The translations under genes were made by a program, and so were the position numbers. From Hippasteria phrygiana (taxonomy: Eukaryota > Echinodermata > Asteroidea > Valvatida > Goniasteridae), in assembly GCA_037893225.1 (NCBI GenBank), contig JAZGUH010000001.1, forward strand, positions 434,001 through 498,000: a stretch of DNA of 64,000 nt. Reading direction: 5' to 3'. Under the pieces are notes generated by a model. The model was not told the origin of the DNA. It searched no databases and worked only from the letters and a program-made list of their open reading frames with translations. Below, piece by piece: positions 22,484 to 33,038 of the stretch (position 1 is the stretch's first letter; every line of letters starts with the position of its first letter).

Positions 22484-25400
22484 CTGCAGAATAACAGTGC
22501 AAAGTTTTAGGTTAACTCAATTGAAGTAATAAAGGGTGTTAAAGTTGTGGGATTAGACTAAGGGTGTGCATCGGAACCGGGTACCCGTGTACCCAACCGT
22601 TCATGTCAGAAACCGGTTCCAGATTATGGAATCCAGTACCCGTACAACTTTACATTATCGCATAGTAACTTCCCAGAAAATTAAAAAGGAACGGTTTCTA
22701 ATGTTATTTGTCGGGAATTTCCCAATTTAAAACCTGACTACATGGGAAACTGGCACAGATTTAATGTTAATGACACTCACGAAAATTGACAAAGGAATTT
22801 ACCGGTTGTGGTTTTTGTAGTCTGGGTATGGATAAAGAGCCTTGACGAGACATAATAGCATGCCTTATCTCACAATAAATACAACTATATAAAGCTTCTG
22901 TCTTTTGTGATATGCCGGCGCATGCATGTGCCGAAACATGTAATGGCGGAGTAGTGATCATGTTTACTGGACAGGCATGATATTTTTCGGATTTTTGTCT
23001 GAAATCAGACTTTTGAATTTCAGAAAAAGACATTATTGCAGACAGTTTTGGGTTGAGTTTCTTTAACGGGTACCCGGGTACCCATATTTTTTTCAATCGG
23101 GTACCCGGTTCTTTTACTACCCGTAAATTGCACACCCCTAGATTAGACTAAGGATTGAGAGGGAGTGGTGTCAAATAGCATTCTGTGCAGAATTATCAAA
23201 CCCTTCAACACTTGTTTGAGAGATGCGCACTCCCCCACTCTAATACAACACTTACCGAGAATCTCCATCAAATCTTTCACCATGGTGTCAAAAATGGGGA
23301 AAAACTTCCGATAGTGCTCCATTCTGGAGATAACCCTAAAAACAGACAGAACAAAAAAGAATTATTCTGTTGATTTCCATTCTGTTGATTATGGAGATAA
23401 CTAGGGCTGTTCATTTTCGAATAAATTAGTATTTGATTATTCAAAACTGGGTTTGACCGAATATTCAAAACTCATTGATCAAGTTTAAGAAGTTGCATGC
23501 AAAACACGCCTGTGTTTTACATGGGGATATCAATTTTATGGTCGGCCCGATCGACACTTGTTTGCATGTGTCTGTTGTATCAATATCATTACGGGTACAT
23601 ATAACGTTCTCATAACAAGAAACCAAACTACAGCCAGCATTTTTGCAGTAATTATTTTATAAGTGATCAGGGTTTTACAGATATGAACAATAAACCTCCG
23701 TCCACAAAAAGTGAATGTTGACACAAATTTCACACTGCTATTAATACTTTTCTAAAAATTGCATCAGAGTTGTATCTGTCCTTTTTTGAATATTCGAACT
23801 GGCAAAAAGGTAACTCAAATATTCAATTGATGATCGAATATTCAAATATTCTGTATATTCTGACAACGCTAAAAACAGACAGAACAAAAAAAATCATTCT
23901 GTTGATTTCCATTCTATTGGTTCTGGAGGTAACCCTAAAAACAGACAGAACCAAAAAAATAATTCTGTTGATTTCCATTCTATTGGTTCTGGAGGTAACC
24001 CTAAAAACAGACAGAACCAAAAAAATCATTCTGTTGATTTCCATTCTATTGGTTCTGGAGATAACCCTAAAAACAGACGGAACAAAACAAATCATTCTGT
24101 TGATTTCCATTCTATTGGTTCTGGAGATAACCCTAAAAACAAAAGGAACAAAAATATCATTCTGTTGATTTCCATTCTATTGGTTCTGGAGGTAACCCTA
24201 AAAACAGACAGAACAAAACAAATAATTCTGTTGATTTCCATTCTATTGGTTCTGGAGATAACCCTAAAAACAAAAGGAACAAAAAAATCATTCTGTTGAT
24301 TTCCATTCTTTTGGTTCTGGAGGTAACCCTAAAAACAGACAGAACAAAAAAAATCATTCTGTTGATTTCCATTCTATTGGTTCTGGAGATAACCCTAAAA
24401 ACAGACAGAACAAAAAAAATCATCAATTTCCTTCACTGTTTTGTCAGACAAAAAGGGCAAGAACTGAACTTCCACATGTATCAGCAGTGATCGCAGTAGG
24501 ACGGGCGATTGACACGTACACCCAATACTTTGGGTGGAGGAGACACACATGACAATTCCCCCCCAAATAATTTTGTTCCCTGAATATACATGCAGGGAGC
24601 AGCAACTCTTTCCTACCTGTCAAGTCGTTCCTGCTGCAGAAGCTGACCTAGCAGGTGCGATGTTGAGCCTGAATATAGCTCACAGAGTCTGGTTGTTGCT
24701 GTCACAATACTACTGGCCGGGGCATCCTCATCTTTAAAAACAAAAAGAGGGTAACCGTTGACAAACTTGACTTGTGAAAACTTGAACGCCGAGACAACTT
24801 GGCCATTGACCAACTCTAACATTGACCAACTCAACCGTTGATTGGAGGGCCTTCGTGGCATGTGTGCACCGATGGACCATGACTGAGACCAGGTTGCCTA
24901 CGGCTACCAGGCCGGGCTTGGCCGTGCAGCCAGCTCACCACCGGTACCAGAGAGGAGTTTGCTCACATGCGGGAAATGCAACCACGTCGCACACTACATG
25001 CTCAGCATGCTCACAAATATGCTCCGATGATTAAAAATATGAAGATCTGTTGGGGTGTCCCCACCACAAAAATTCTTAAGACTGCCCCTGGGTTGTGCAC
25101 ATTCTCTTTTATCAAATCAGTTTTGTCTTAATAAAGGTAACAAATAGATTTGAAACTGAAAGTCAAATTGTAAAGACTTCTCCCATCCCTTAACCCTTTC
25201 TGTTCGTCTATTAATAATGGGGTGCTGGTATGCCACGACGGGAGTATGCAGCCAAGCGTAATGCAAACAATATGCAAACAATAGGCAAACAATAGGCAAA
25301 CAATATGCAAACAATAGGCAAACAATGGATTGGGTACACGTATATAAATGACAACCGGCCAGGTGGTCTTTTTTTTTAAATCGCGGCTTTGGCCGTCGTT

Positions 25401-28400
25401 CATATTAACCCTAACTCCCTACATCATTTTCCCCCCATGTAACCTGAATCCTCCAACATCCTCTGATTTCAAAGTGTTAAAACTCCATATAACCTGAATC
25501 CTCCAAAATCCTCTTATGGGGACCATAGCACGAATCCTCCAAAATCCTCCAGGTTTTTTTTGCATACCCCTAGTAACCTCAATCCTCCAAAATCCTCATG
25601 TATCACATTGAGCCTGATAACCTGGATCCTCCATATTCCTGCAGGGGCAAAAATCCCTAGTAACCTCAATCCTGCAAAATCCTCCGATGCATCAACTTCC
25701 AAGTGCCCTCAATCCTCCAAATTCCTCCATTTTGCAAAGAGGATTTTGGAGGATTTGGGAGGGTTAGGGTTCAAGAGGTTAAAATACACCTGAAACACCT
25801 TCTCTCGTTATCACCTAACAACGGCCATGTTTTTGAGCTCACCTAAACCAAGAATGTCCTTGAGAGAGTGAAGTACATTCTGCATCTCGCCCACCCGGGA
25901 GTACAGCTCATTCATCCGTGTGTAAACACCGCCCTCTCTTGGCACGTCAAACAGCTTCTGGAAATGCGCAATCATCTTGCTGTGCTCTGTGTCGGACAGA
26001 AGTCTTACAGCCGAGGGTTCCTGAAACAAACACGAGCATAAAAGAAAGAAAAAGCTGCTGAGTTGACATTTGAGTACCTCAGGGTTAACTATACACTATG
26101 GGCATTTCGGACCATCAAACCTTTATTACTTAACCTCTTAAATATATAGGCGGTTTAAAAGACTACATGGCCGGTTGACATCTATACATGCATTCCTGCG
26201 CGTACTCAATAAATTCATGGTTCAACTACAGTGGAACGCCGCTATACCAAACACCGCTGGGCATTTGGGCTGTTTGTAATTCCTAAACGGCCGCAGCTTT
26301 ATGTTGAAGAGTGACAGGTGGCTATTATTTCCCCAAGGAATAGAAGGGAAAAGCCAACTGTTGCTTTAGAATTTGGTAAGCTTAGAAATTATAAACATGT
26401 AATTACATTATTCAACGGCCGGCACATGTTTAAAGTCGTCCTTAACCGGCGGCTGAAAATCGCTATACCGAATGATCAGTCTTGTTGACTTGACTTGCTG
26501 ACATGACTTGAATCGGACGCGAGTCGCAATTTGTTTGACTTGAGACTTGACTTGACTTGAATGAACATGACTTGTGACTCGACTTGACTTGAATAAATTT
26601 GACGTGCTGACATTAACCTTGTTAAAATAAACACAAACATACAGGTATCAGTTAAAAAACAAGCCTATAGCGCATATATAGCAAGCTGGGTGTCCAGTAC
26701 GTATGCAGGGCTGCAGCACTGGTCGCAGCGCTGGCCGAGCTGCATGGAGAATTGTCGAAATGTACAGTGCGTGCGTGCTAGCCTATGCATTGTCATTTTG
26801 TCATTGGAATTTGTATTTACTAACAACTGACTCGGGACTTGGTACTTGACTTGAACAAAATTGACTTGGGACTTGACTTAACTTGGGGAAATTTGACTTG
26901 TGACTTGATTTGACTTGAGAAAAAATGACTTGGTTACAACACTGCGAATGATCGCTATACCGAACAAAATCTGTGGATCCCGGGATGTTCGTTATAACGG
27001 CGTTCCACTGTATATTGTTCTTGAATGGGAGTTTAATGAATAGATGGAGCTTTCTCAAACAAAGCTTTTATTCACACGAAAGAGGGGAGGGGGGTTCCAA
27101 GTGCGATGAACAGAACCTCTCTATTCAGTTTGGTGCCTTCTGTTTGATTTTACGCTTGGCTGCACAGCCAGTTCTTGGCATAGCAGCACCCCAACAATAA
27201 AAGCCGGAGGCAAGGCGTTAACTATAGTTACATACTACATGCATTTTGGACCATCAAACCTTTATTACTTAAAAATGAGAAACATTTAAGTTGGCTTCTA
27301 GTATTTAATAGAGGCTGGGTATCAGGTAACAGGGGGACTATTCTTATCATAACTGGCTTTTCCACGCCAATAAACTCTCAAGATCTGCAAATTCAGATTT
27401 TCCCTTTAACGGAGAATGGCAAAACTGCCGAGAAAGAAATAATCTTTTGATCCCATCCCCCGACTCTAATTACAACCAGGACATGGCCTACAGGGCTAGC
27501 TATTTCTTGGCATTATGTAATAATAATAAAATGTGACTCGTCAACAAGTTGAACTGCATTATTCATGTTTTCTATACATTTTAGGTTCTGGGCCTGTAAA
27601 AATGCAGGGAACTTAGTAGCTGTTTTGGCTAGTAATTTCATACAGCTCTATTACTCCATGCACCAAATGCTCTCCGGCCTATCAACTGAGTTAAGCTTGG
27701 CAGAGTTGTATTCGAGTCCCTGCAAGTCCTTTCACAAGTCCTTTCACAAGCCCAGTCAGAAGTGCTTTCATAAAGCCGGTCACAAGTAACTGTTCATCAC
27801 AATGACAAATGAATGCCTTTGTCACAGCTCATTTGAATAGCTTGTGATTGGGATTAGGACTGGAGGGCTTGTGATGGACTTGCAGGGACTTGCAGGGACT
27901 TGCAGGGACTTGTGCAAGGACTTGCAGGGACTCGAATACAACTCTGAAGCTTGGGCACAAGCACCGTGCGTAAACTGATTACTGCTAGTCAAAATCAAGC
28001 CTTGCATAAGAATGGTTCACAGTGTGTGTGTAACACATTTCCAGCTGCACAAAAGCTTGGCATACACTGAACACTGGCCACGCACCTCAGTATGCAACCC
28101 ATGTCTACTGTTACCTTGTTGCGAGCTTCAGCCAATAAATGTATCCATCTCTCAAGAGTTGGCACAACGTGGTGATACGATCGTTGGCACCATGTGCTGT
28201 GTTTATGGCGTCGGTGCCTGGTTGTATGTCTGTCGCTGTGCTTGTGGCTCTGTCTATGACTATGTCCACTAGCATCAGGGTGGGGTGATTTCTCCACGGG
28301 CAAGTTGAGAGAAGCACCTAATTCAACAACATGCAGTACCTGTTTGGTAAACTGGGCGGGGGATGAAGAGATACGAAAAGAAGCTGTAACATTATAATAA

Positions 28401-31400
28401 TAAATGTAGTATACAACATTTGAAGACTTCAGGCGCAAAAGCCGCCAAACGGCAAAACAAAATTTGATTATTGTATACTAGGCACTGAGAGCTTTCACTT
28501 GATATCGTTATCTCATTTTTCATAGAAGTGGCGTTTAGCTGCTTTTGCTGTCATTTCCAGAAATGAGTGGATTTGGAGGCGAGTATTTGATAGCAAATAC
28601 TGTAACAGTGAGTTGTTTGAAAGGTTTGTGTGCATAGATGCTGGGAAAACGAAGAGAGAAAATGCCGTAGTCTGGTTCATGACCCTACTTCAGACAAAAC
28701 GGAGCAATGTATAGACCTCAGTGAATTATCACGTCGGGAACTAGATGTCTATTCTATACTGCTCGTACATTCTATATTACACGTAGCAAAATCTCACAGG
28801 GTTGCTAAACCCATTCTGTCCAGCTGTTATTAATGGGGTGCTGGTATGCCAATACGGGCTTGTGCACCCAAGCGTAATGCAAACAATAGACAAACAGTGG
28901 ATTGAGTACACAGGAATGTGCGTATAGACGACAGGCCAGGTGGTCTTTTTCAAATCAAATGCTATGGCTGTCGTCCGTATTCAATGGGTTAATGGATAAC
29001 AGAAACATTTTACAGTCAAGTTGTGCTGTCACAGCACGTGCTGGGAGATTTCCATTGATGTGTTACTAGTTAAAACAAATTCTGCATCTAAAGTTAGTGA
29101 GCTCCTCTGAAGTGCTTAAAGCTTACAATCTCTATGATATGGATGGTGTTTCTGTTGCTTATGAAATAGGGCCCTGCAGCTGATTTCACGAAACAGTGCG
29201 TAACTTAGGCCATGGCGTAGGACTTAAAATGTTGTGCTGCTGCGCTACATCCTTGTGATCCATTTCACAAAACATTGCATGACTGCGCAATATTGTATGT
29301 TCTTTTATACATCACAGATGAGGCTAAATGCCGCTTTTACAATGACTGTTTGAGTACAACAATAAAAATGCATGGAATAGTCATGAAATAACTGCGGCCG
29401 TGCCATTTAGATACTTTTCACTTTGAAACTTTCCACTCCGAAAAAAATTGGTGGCAACTTTCAGAAATACCTCACAGGTAAACCTCCAGCGGATAATCAT
29501 TTCATTGCTCTGTGAAATAATCTAGTGAATTTTAAAATTAATTTGAGCAACTAACATCTCCACATTGGTCACGTTCAGCTAGTGAAGTCATCATATTGTT
29601 GTTTGTGCGGACAACTTAAAGGTAGTGTACACGATTGGTAATCCTCCAATTTTTTTTTACTGAATTATTACGAAATACCTTACTGTGAAATGATGGCACC
29701 AGGTGTGCTGTCGTTGTCAAGAAAAGTGGAAATTTATATCGCGCATGGCTACCCGGACGAGTGGCGCGCCCCGGACATGCTGGCATTTGGGGCGCGTCAC
29801 GCATCCAGGTAGCCACGCGTGCTTTGACTAAAGGCTATCATCCGCCCGACGGTTGAAAACGAGTGCCGTTTTTCTCTCCTATTTTTCGCCATCTAACAAC
29901 GCAAAACTTTAAACAGGTCAGTGGAACGATATTTCCTATAAAATACTAACCCTTTTAATACTAACCATTTCTGAAAATTGCAACAATGACCAATCACATG
30001 TACACTACCTTTAAGCCACCTAAAACGAGTGCGTAAGTTACACCATAATTTGTGGCGCAAGTCAGCGACTTACACACTGCGTACCTTTCGTGAAATCTAT
30101 TTTTTTAAATGTCACAGATGTTGTGCAATAAAATGTGGTGTAAGTAGAGTTATGCAATTGCACAAGGTTTCTTGAAATCGGCTGCTGGTGACTTTTCTTG
30201 TCCCTGATACATACTACTTCCATATCTTGGTACTGCTGCATTGAGACATTCTGCAAGATGTTTGGTATTGGCACTGAAGATGAGGCATCTCTGTGTTTAG
30301 AGGATTTTCCTTCTTTGTGTCTTGGTGGGGCTCTGAAAAGACAAGAATGTAGACAAGCCTTCTATAAAATCAAGCTTCTAATTAAATCTTGTCTGTCATC
30401 GCCTCGGTGCTCAGAAGTACCGGAACAGTTCTTCCCCTCTTACCGACAATTCCAACAACTTTGAACATTTTGCATAGATGCCTTTCTATATCAGTGAGCA
30501 CAACAGTCCCTATTGACAACATTTCATTCGGAGGGGGGGGGGGGGTGTTTGAACTGATAGGGGGGAGGGGATATAGGGGGGAGGGGATATAGGGGGAAGG
30601 GGTGCAGGGAGGCAGGCGTGGTGAAATCCTCCACCGTCATCTTGGAAACCTCCCCCTGCCTTCTGCAGTTGAACATAATGAGGTGGCACAGTGTGACCTC
30701 ATTCAATTTCTTCCAAGGTGCTCTTATTTGTTTCCCCCGAGTGCCTGCAATTGTTTTTGTTTTTTTATTGTTTTTTTTAAGTTTTGGCAGGCATGTGAGT
30801 TTTTTGTCAAGAACCTGAAACAAGGCAACATTTATGAAACCTAAAATTTGTACACTACAAAATACTACGAGTAGTAAACTGTAGTAAGCAGTACTCTTAC
30901 TATAACAACGGCATATGAGAAATTGTGTAGTATTTTGTAGCATAGTGTACTTTACCACAAATGAATGCCTAGAGGACGTTAGGGTTGGAAAACCAGAAGA
31001 CAGGCTTCTAGCTGAAAAATGGATCCCAAGTTTTGGGATTTTCAAAGACTTTCAGACATTCTCAAAGACTTTCAGACATTCTCAAATACTTTCATTCTCT
31101 AAAAAGTTCAGAGTTAGGAGCACTTATTTGCACCCCCCTCCCACCTGCTTGACAAGGGATGCCACAAGATATATTTAAGATGTCGTTGGACATGTTAAAT
31201 TTGAATCAGAATTTGATGAAAAATTTGATCTAGATTTGTACCTGGCACTGAGCTGGTTGACGATCTGTATGACCTCTTGTGTCTTACTGGAGATCTGGTC
31301 CACATAACGACAACTTGCAGATGAACTGTTCATGAAAAGAAATTTAATTGCATGAAGCACCAACATGATCCTCGACTGAAAAGGTGACAGACATCACTAC

Positions 31401-33038
31401 AGAACCCATACAAATTATTTCACTGAATTCTTGGTTGTTCCCAATCCCTGTTAAGTTGATATTTAGCAGTTTTGTAGTCAAGTCCGGATCCGCGTCAAAT
31501 CCCACTAGGAGTCTGAAACTCAAAACAAGAACTCAAATCTCAATTTTGCCAAAGCCCTGGCTTAAACATAGATTTCATGCCGGAAGTCTACGTACTTTTT
31601 AATATCATAATGGTCTTTGAATCATGCCTGCACTCGATACGTCCGGACCCAGCCGAGTCCAAAAAAGACAAAAAGTATGCTGAACTCAGGGGTCAAGTCT
31701 GGGATGCAAAACTCACATCAAGTCCAGACATGAGTATGTTTTTGCAGTTTTGGACTCAAGTGGATTTATTCTAGTTTTTGACTGACATTCCCTTGGACTC
31801 AGACTGGACTTATATTTAGCCTCACAACAGTAAAAGAAGATTTGAGCAAGTTTCAGTTCTTCACCCACAGAGTTGTAATCAAGTCAAATCACTACTCAAT
31901 TGCAAGTCAATCGCAAGTCAATCGCAAGTCAATCACAAGTCCTTCACAAGTCAATCACAAGTCAAATCACTTGTCAATCAAAAGTCAATCACAAGCTACC
32001 GGGGATAAACAATGACAAAGGAATGTGTTTGCCAGCTCATTTGAATAGGTTGTGATTTGGCTTGAGACCAGACTTGTGATTGATTTGTGATGACTTGATG
32101 ACAACTCTGCTCACTCAAACAGACTGTTTATAACTGAAACGTCAGACCCTTCTGACACTGTGAAACTCATGACTACAAGTATTGTTTCTGCATGAATGAA
32201 TCATCAAGTCTCTGAGCTACAATGTACTATACCTGGCAAGGAGAGGGTTTGTCTTCAGTAGTTGTAAGTCACTCAAGACCGACTTGGTGATAGCATCAAG
32301 TTCCCCCAGCACCAAGGCATATTCACTCTGAAATGCACCAAAACAAAGTCGATGTTAAACAAGATTTCAGAATAGGGCCTACTACCTGTGCATGGCTTGG
32401 GCTTGAGTTTATCACAAAATTCCACTAGACCATTTGGCCAGTAGTACAAGTGATGGACCAGAGCAATTGTTTTTCAAGACCACTGTCCTTCAGAATTCAC
32501 TAATACAACGGTAGTCCCAACTTGTTCATAATTGAAACATTGCCAAATGAATACAAAATAAACATATTGCTGCAGATCATAATCTAAGATTAAACTAAAA
32601 AAGTAACAAGATATGAAAGAAAAATCCCCAGACCACCATTCTTGTTTAGTCTTGAAGTCTGTGTGACCTAAATTACTGGACTAGATCACTGGTCAAGGAC
32701 ACATTTTGAGACTTGCTGCCAGTGCCGTGACTGGGGGAGGGGGGGGGGGGGATAGGTTACACTTACAGTTAAGAGCCCCATAGAAAAATTTGTGAAAATT
32801 GGATCCTACATACTTTACACTGCTTCTAAATGCGTCAGTAACAAAAATGCACTCACATAGTTGAAAACATAAAACAAAGCCATTATTTTGAGCCATGTCC
32901 ACTATATCATGGTCAAAGAAAGTTTCAATTAATACTTGATGGGTCAAGACAAGTCATACCTCATAGCTATGCGGCATTTTGTTGAACTGGGAGTCATCTG
33001 CATTGGTTAATGGCTTTTCTCTATCTTGCCGCAACAAT
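22422..33038 (-). CDS. CEP70: CEP70, centrosomal protein 70 (N-terminal exons not found)
   Basis: CEP70 is a centrosome protein that binds gamma-tubulin and helps organise microtubules. Nine coding exons were placed on the minus strand by GT-AG sites and phase: 33038-32960, 32327-32233, 31313-31242, 30332-30215, about 28249-28115, 26020-25843, 24731-24617, 23323-23256 and 22483-22422 (stop). Motifs that align with vertebrate CEP70 from memory are HVVPTLERW, IAHFQKLFDVP, GGVYTRMNELYSRVGEM and DRIVPAVRAIKLL. Most junction phases agree. A first exon and the N-terminal coiled coil were not identified. They should lie between 33039 and about 38400, or they are lost. Relative to human, a segment before the HFQKLFDV exon also seems short, so one or two small exons may be missed. 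FAIM is divergently transcribed next door. Confidence 0.85.
22560..23150. mobile_element. Inverted-repeat element in the last CEP70 intron
   Basis: 'agactaagggtgtgcatcggaaccgggtacccg' at the left and 'gggtacccggttcttttactacccgtaaattgcacacccctagattagactaagg' at the right are inverted, with GGGTACCCG repeated at each end. 'gattagacta' flanks both sides and may be a target duplication. Non-coding. Confidence 0.6.
23256..23323 (-). CDS. CEP70: CEP70 coding exon
   Basis: Acceptor 'gggttatctccag', donor 'ctcg|gtaagt'. Encodes RMEHYRKFFPIFDTMVKDLM and EIL, matching LEEHEEFFPAFQAF..LLEILE in human. Its acceptor sequence is the source-like motif of the tandem array at 23867-24425. Confidence 0.88.
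23867..24425 (-). repeat. 66-bp tandem array in a CEP70 intron (acceptor-like units)
   Basis: Eight to nine units of 65-66 bp. Read on the CEP70 strand each contains a pyrimidine tract, 'ttctgtctgttttta', then 'gggttatctccag' or 'gggttacctccag'. The same sequence forms the real acceptor of the exon at 23323-23256. Because the unit is 22 codons long, both strands show long open frames; these are not considered genes. Confidence 0.9.
24617..24731 (-). CDS. CEP70: CEP70 coding exon
   Basis: Acceptor 'tttaaag', donor 'gacag|gtagga'. Encodes DEDAPASSIVTATTRLCELY and a Leu/Gln-rich end, matching the region after LLELD in human CEP70. Confidence 0.85.
25192..25410 (+). mobile_element. MITE of the GGGGTGCTGG family
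   Basis: 'aaccctttctgttcgtctattaataatggggtgctgg' at the left, 'gacaaccggccaggtggtc...gcggctttggccgtcg' at the right. The interior has an expanded 'caaacaataggcaaacaatatg' run of about six units. It abuts the telomere-like-ended element at 25407. Confidence 0.7.
25407..25772. mobile_element. Telomere-like-ended element with CCTCAATCCTCCAAAATCCTC repeats
   Basis: Begins 'ttaaccctaactccc' and ends 'gggagggttagggttc'. The interior consists of degenerate 'aatcctccaaaatcctc' units, the complement of those in 9939-10218. It lies in the CEP70 intron, about 70 bases from the exon at 25843. Non-coding. Confidence 0.65.
25843..26020 (-). CDS. CEP70: CEP70 coding exon, HFQKLFDV core
   Basis: Acceptor 'tttcag', donor 'tttag|gtgagc'. 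Fifty-nine codons including IAHFQKLFDVP and YTRMNELYSRVGEM, the most conserved part of the protein. Exit phase 1 joins to GAT (Asp) in the next exon. Confidence 0.9.
26229..27010. mobile_element. pogo/Tigger-like MITE with TA duplication
   Basis: Ends 'cagtggaacgccgctata' and 'ttataacggcgttccactg' are inverted and flanked by TA on both sides. CAGTGGAAC ends with TA duplication are characteristic of Tigger-type Tc1/mariner elements. It is inserted in the MITE at 26135-27222 and itself holds the CAAGTC element. No transposase remains. Confidence 0.75.
26478..26945 (-). mobile_element. CAAGTC-rich MITE, copy 2, with 8-bp target duplication
   Basis: The flanks are 'gaatgatc' at 26470-26477 and 'gaatgatc' at 26946-26953, a perfect 8-bp target duplication, suggesting a hAT-type origin. 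The body is the reverse complement of 15914-16383, dominated by 'acttgacttg' repeats and ending 'gacttggttacaacactgc'. Confidence 0.8.
27701..27946. mobile_element. MITE with CAGAGTTGTA ends, copy 2
   Basis: 'cagagttgtattcgagtccctgcaagtcc' and 'cttgcagggactcgaatacaactctg' are near-perfect inverted ends. The right subterminal region holds several copies of 'cttgcaggga'. It lies in a CEP70 intron. Confidence 0.85.
28115..28249 (-). CDS. CEP70: CEP70 coding exon (5' limit uncertain)
   Basis: Donor 'aacaag|gtaaca' is clear. The frame encodes a His/Arg-rich lead followed by HVVPTLERWIHLLAEARNK, matching the HLVPVIEMW region of human CEP70. The acceptor shown is the one that keeps phase 0; the frame stays open to 28438 and another AG (for example near 28270) is possible. 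Confidence 0.65.
28436..28740 (+). repeat. Dispersed repeat, copy 1
   Basis: 'ttttgctgtcattt...agaaatga.tggattt...gcaaatactgtaacagt...ggtttgtg..catagatgctg...gtagtctggtt..tgaccctacttcagacaaaac' also occurs at 54212-54425. Non-coding. Confidence 0.65.
28805..28992 (+). mobile_element. MITE of the GGGGTGCTGG family, short form
   Basis: The most compact copy: 'aacccattctgtccagctgttattaatggggtgctgg' to 'ggccaggtggtctttttcaaatc...gctgtcgtccgtattcaatgggtt'. The ends AACCCATT/AATGGGTT are inverted. Confidence 0.75.
29171..30187. mobile_element. Element with GCAGCTGATTTCA ends, interrupted by a MITE
   Basis: 'cagctgatttcacgaaac' at the left and 'gtttcttgaaatcggctgctgg' at the right are inverted; 'gtgcgtaa' and 'gcgtaagttacaccata' recur inside. 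The right end lies 28 bases from the CEP70 exon donor at 30214. Confidence 0.55.
29614..30015. mobile_element. MITE (CTTAAAGGTAGTGTACA family), copy 2, intact
   Basis: Perfect 17-bp inverted ends 'cttaaaggtagtgtaca'/'tgtacactacctttaag', about 400 bp. The interior matches 7392-8134 without the insertion found there. Confidence 0.85.
30215..30332 (-). CDS. CEP70: CEP70 coding exon
   Basis: Acceptor 'ttttcag', donor 'gaagta|gtatgt' with a strong consensus. With the preceding exon it reads ..LSARAPPRHKEGK.., then a Ser-rich linker and QQYQDMEV. The end of an inserted element lies only 28 bases beyond the donor (30187). Confidence 0.7.
30530..30625. repeat. Poly-G and GGGGGAGGGGATATA repeat
   Basis: A poly-G tract near 30531-30545 is followed by two to three copies of 'ggggggaggggatatag'. 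In a CEP70 intron. Confidence 0.7.
30849..30955. repeat. Small inverted repeat
   Basis: 'gtacactacaaaatactac' and 'gtagtattttgtagcatagtgtac' form a stem around ~60 bases. Confidence 0.65.
31242..31313 (-). CDS. CEP70: CEP70 coding exon
   Basis: Acceptor 'tgcaag', donor 'gccag|gtacaa'. Encodes CRYVDQISSKTQEVIQIVNQ and a few more residues, similar to the region before the RAP motif in human CEP70. Phase matches both neighbours. Confidence 0.75.
31868..32109. mobile_element. MITE with CAGAGTTGTA ends, copy 3
   Basis: 'cagagttgtaatcaagtcaaatcac' to 'gatgacttgatgacaactctg'. The left subterminal region has eight degenerate 'caagtcaatca' units. It lies in a CEP70 intron. Confidence 0.8.
32233..32327 (-). 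CDS. CEP70: CEP70 coding exon
   Basis: Acceptor 'tttcag', donor 'gccag|gtatag'. Encodes SEYALVLGELDAITKSVL and following leucine-rich residues, consistent with a coiled coil. Phase 0 in, phase 2 out. Confidence 0.7.
32960..33038 (-). CDS. CEP70: CEP70 coding exon (first one found)
   Basis: Acceptor 'gtgtag', donor 'gag|gtatga'. Encodes a polar segment ending HSYE; entry phase 2, exit phase 0. No upstream partner exon was identified. Confidence 0.6.

Larger units (their letters stand above)
26135..27222 (-). mobile_element. GGGGTGCTGG-family MITE split by a nested element
   Basis: Left part 26145-26228 ('ggcggtttaaaagactacatggccggttgacatc') and right part 27011-27222 ('tattgttcttgaatgggagtttaatg...ggctgcacagcc...agcaccccaacaataa') join to a copy like 38068-38372. 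A ~45-bp direct repeat ('gttaactata..ggaccatcaaacctttattacttaa') flanks the whole at 26086-26137 and 27217-27271. Confidence 0.65.

Noticed and set aside
23770..24426. Hydrophobic repeat frames (KTDRTKKIILLISILLVLE) in the 66-bp array
   Set aside because: The unit is intronic DNA of CEP70 read in an arbitrary frame; 66 is a multiple of 3, so frames persist.
24822..25034. Cys-rich frame resembling a zinc knuckle (CGKCNHVAH)
   Set aside because: Too short, no spaced CCHC pattern, and no retroelement context around it.
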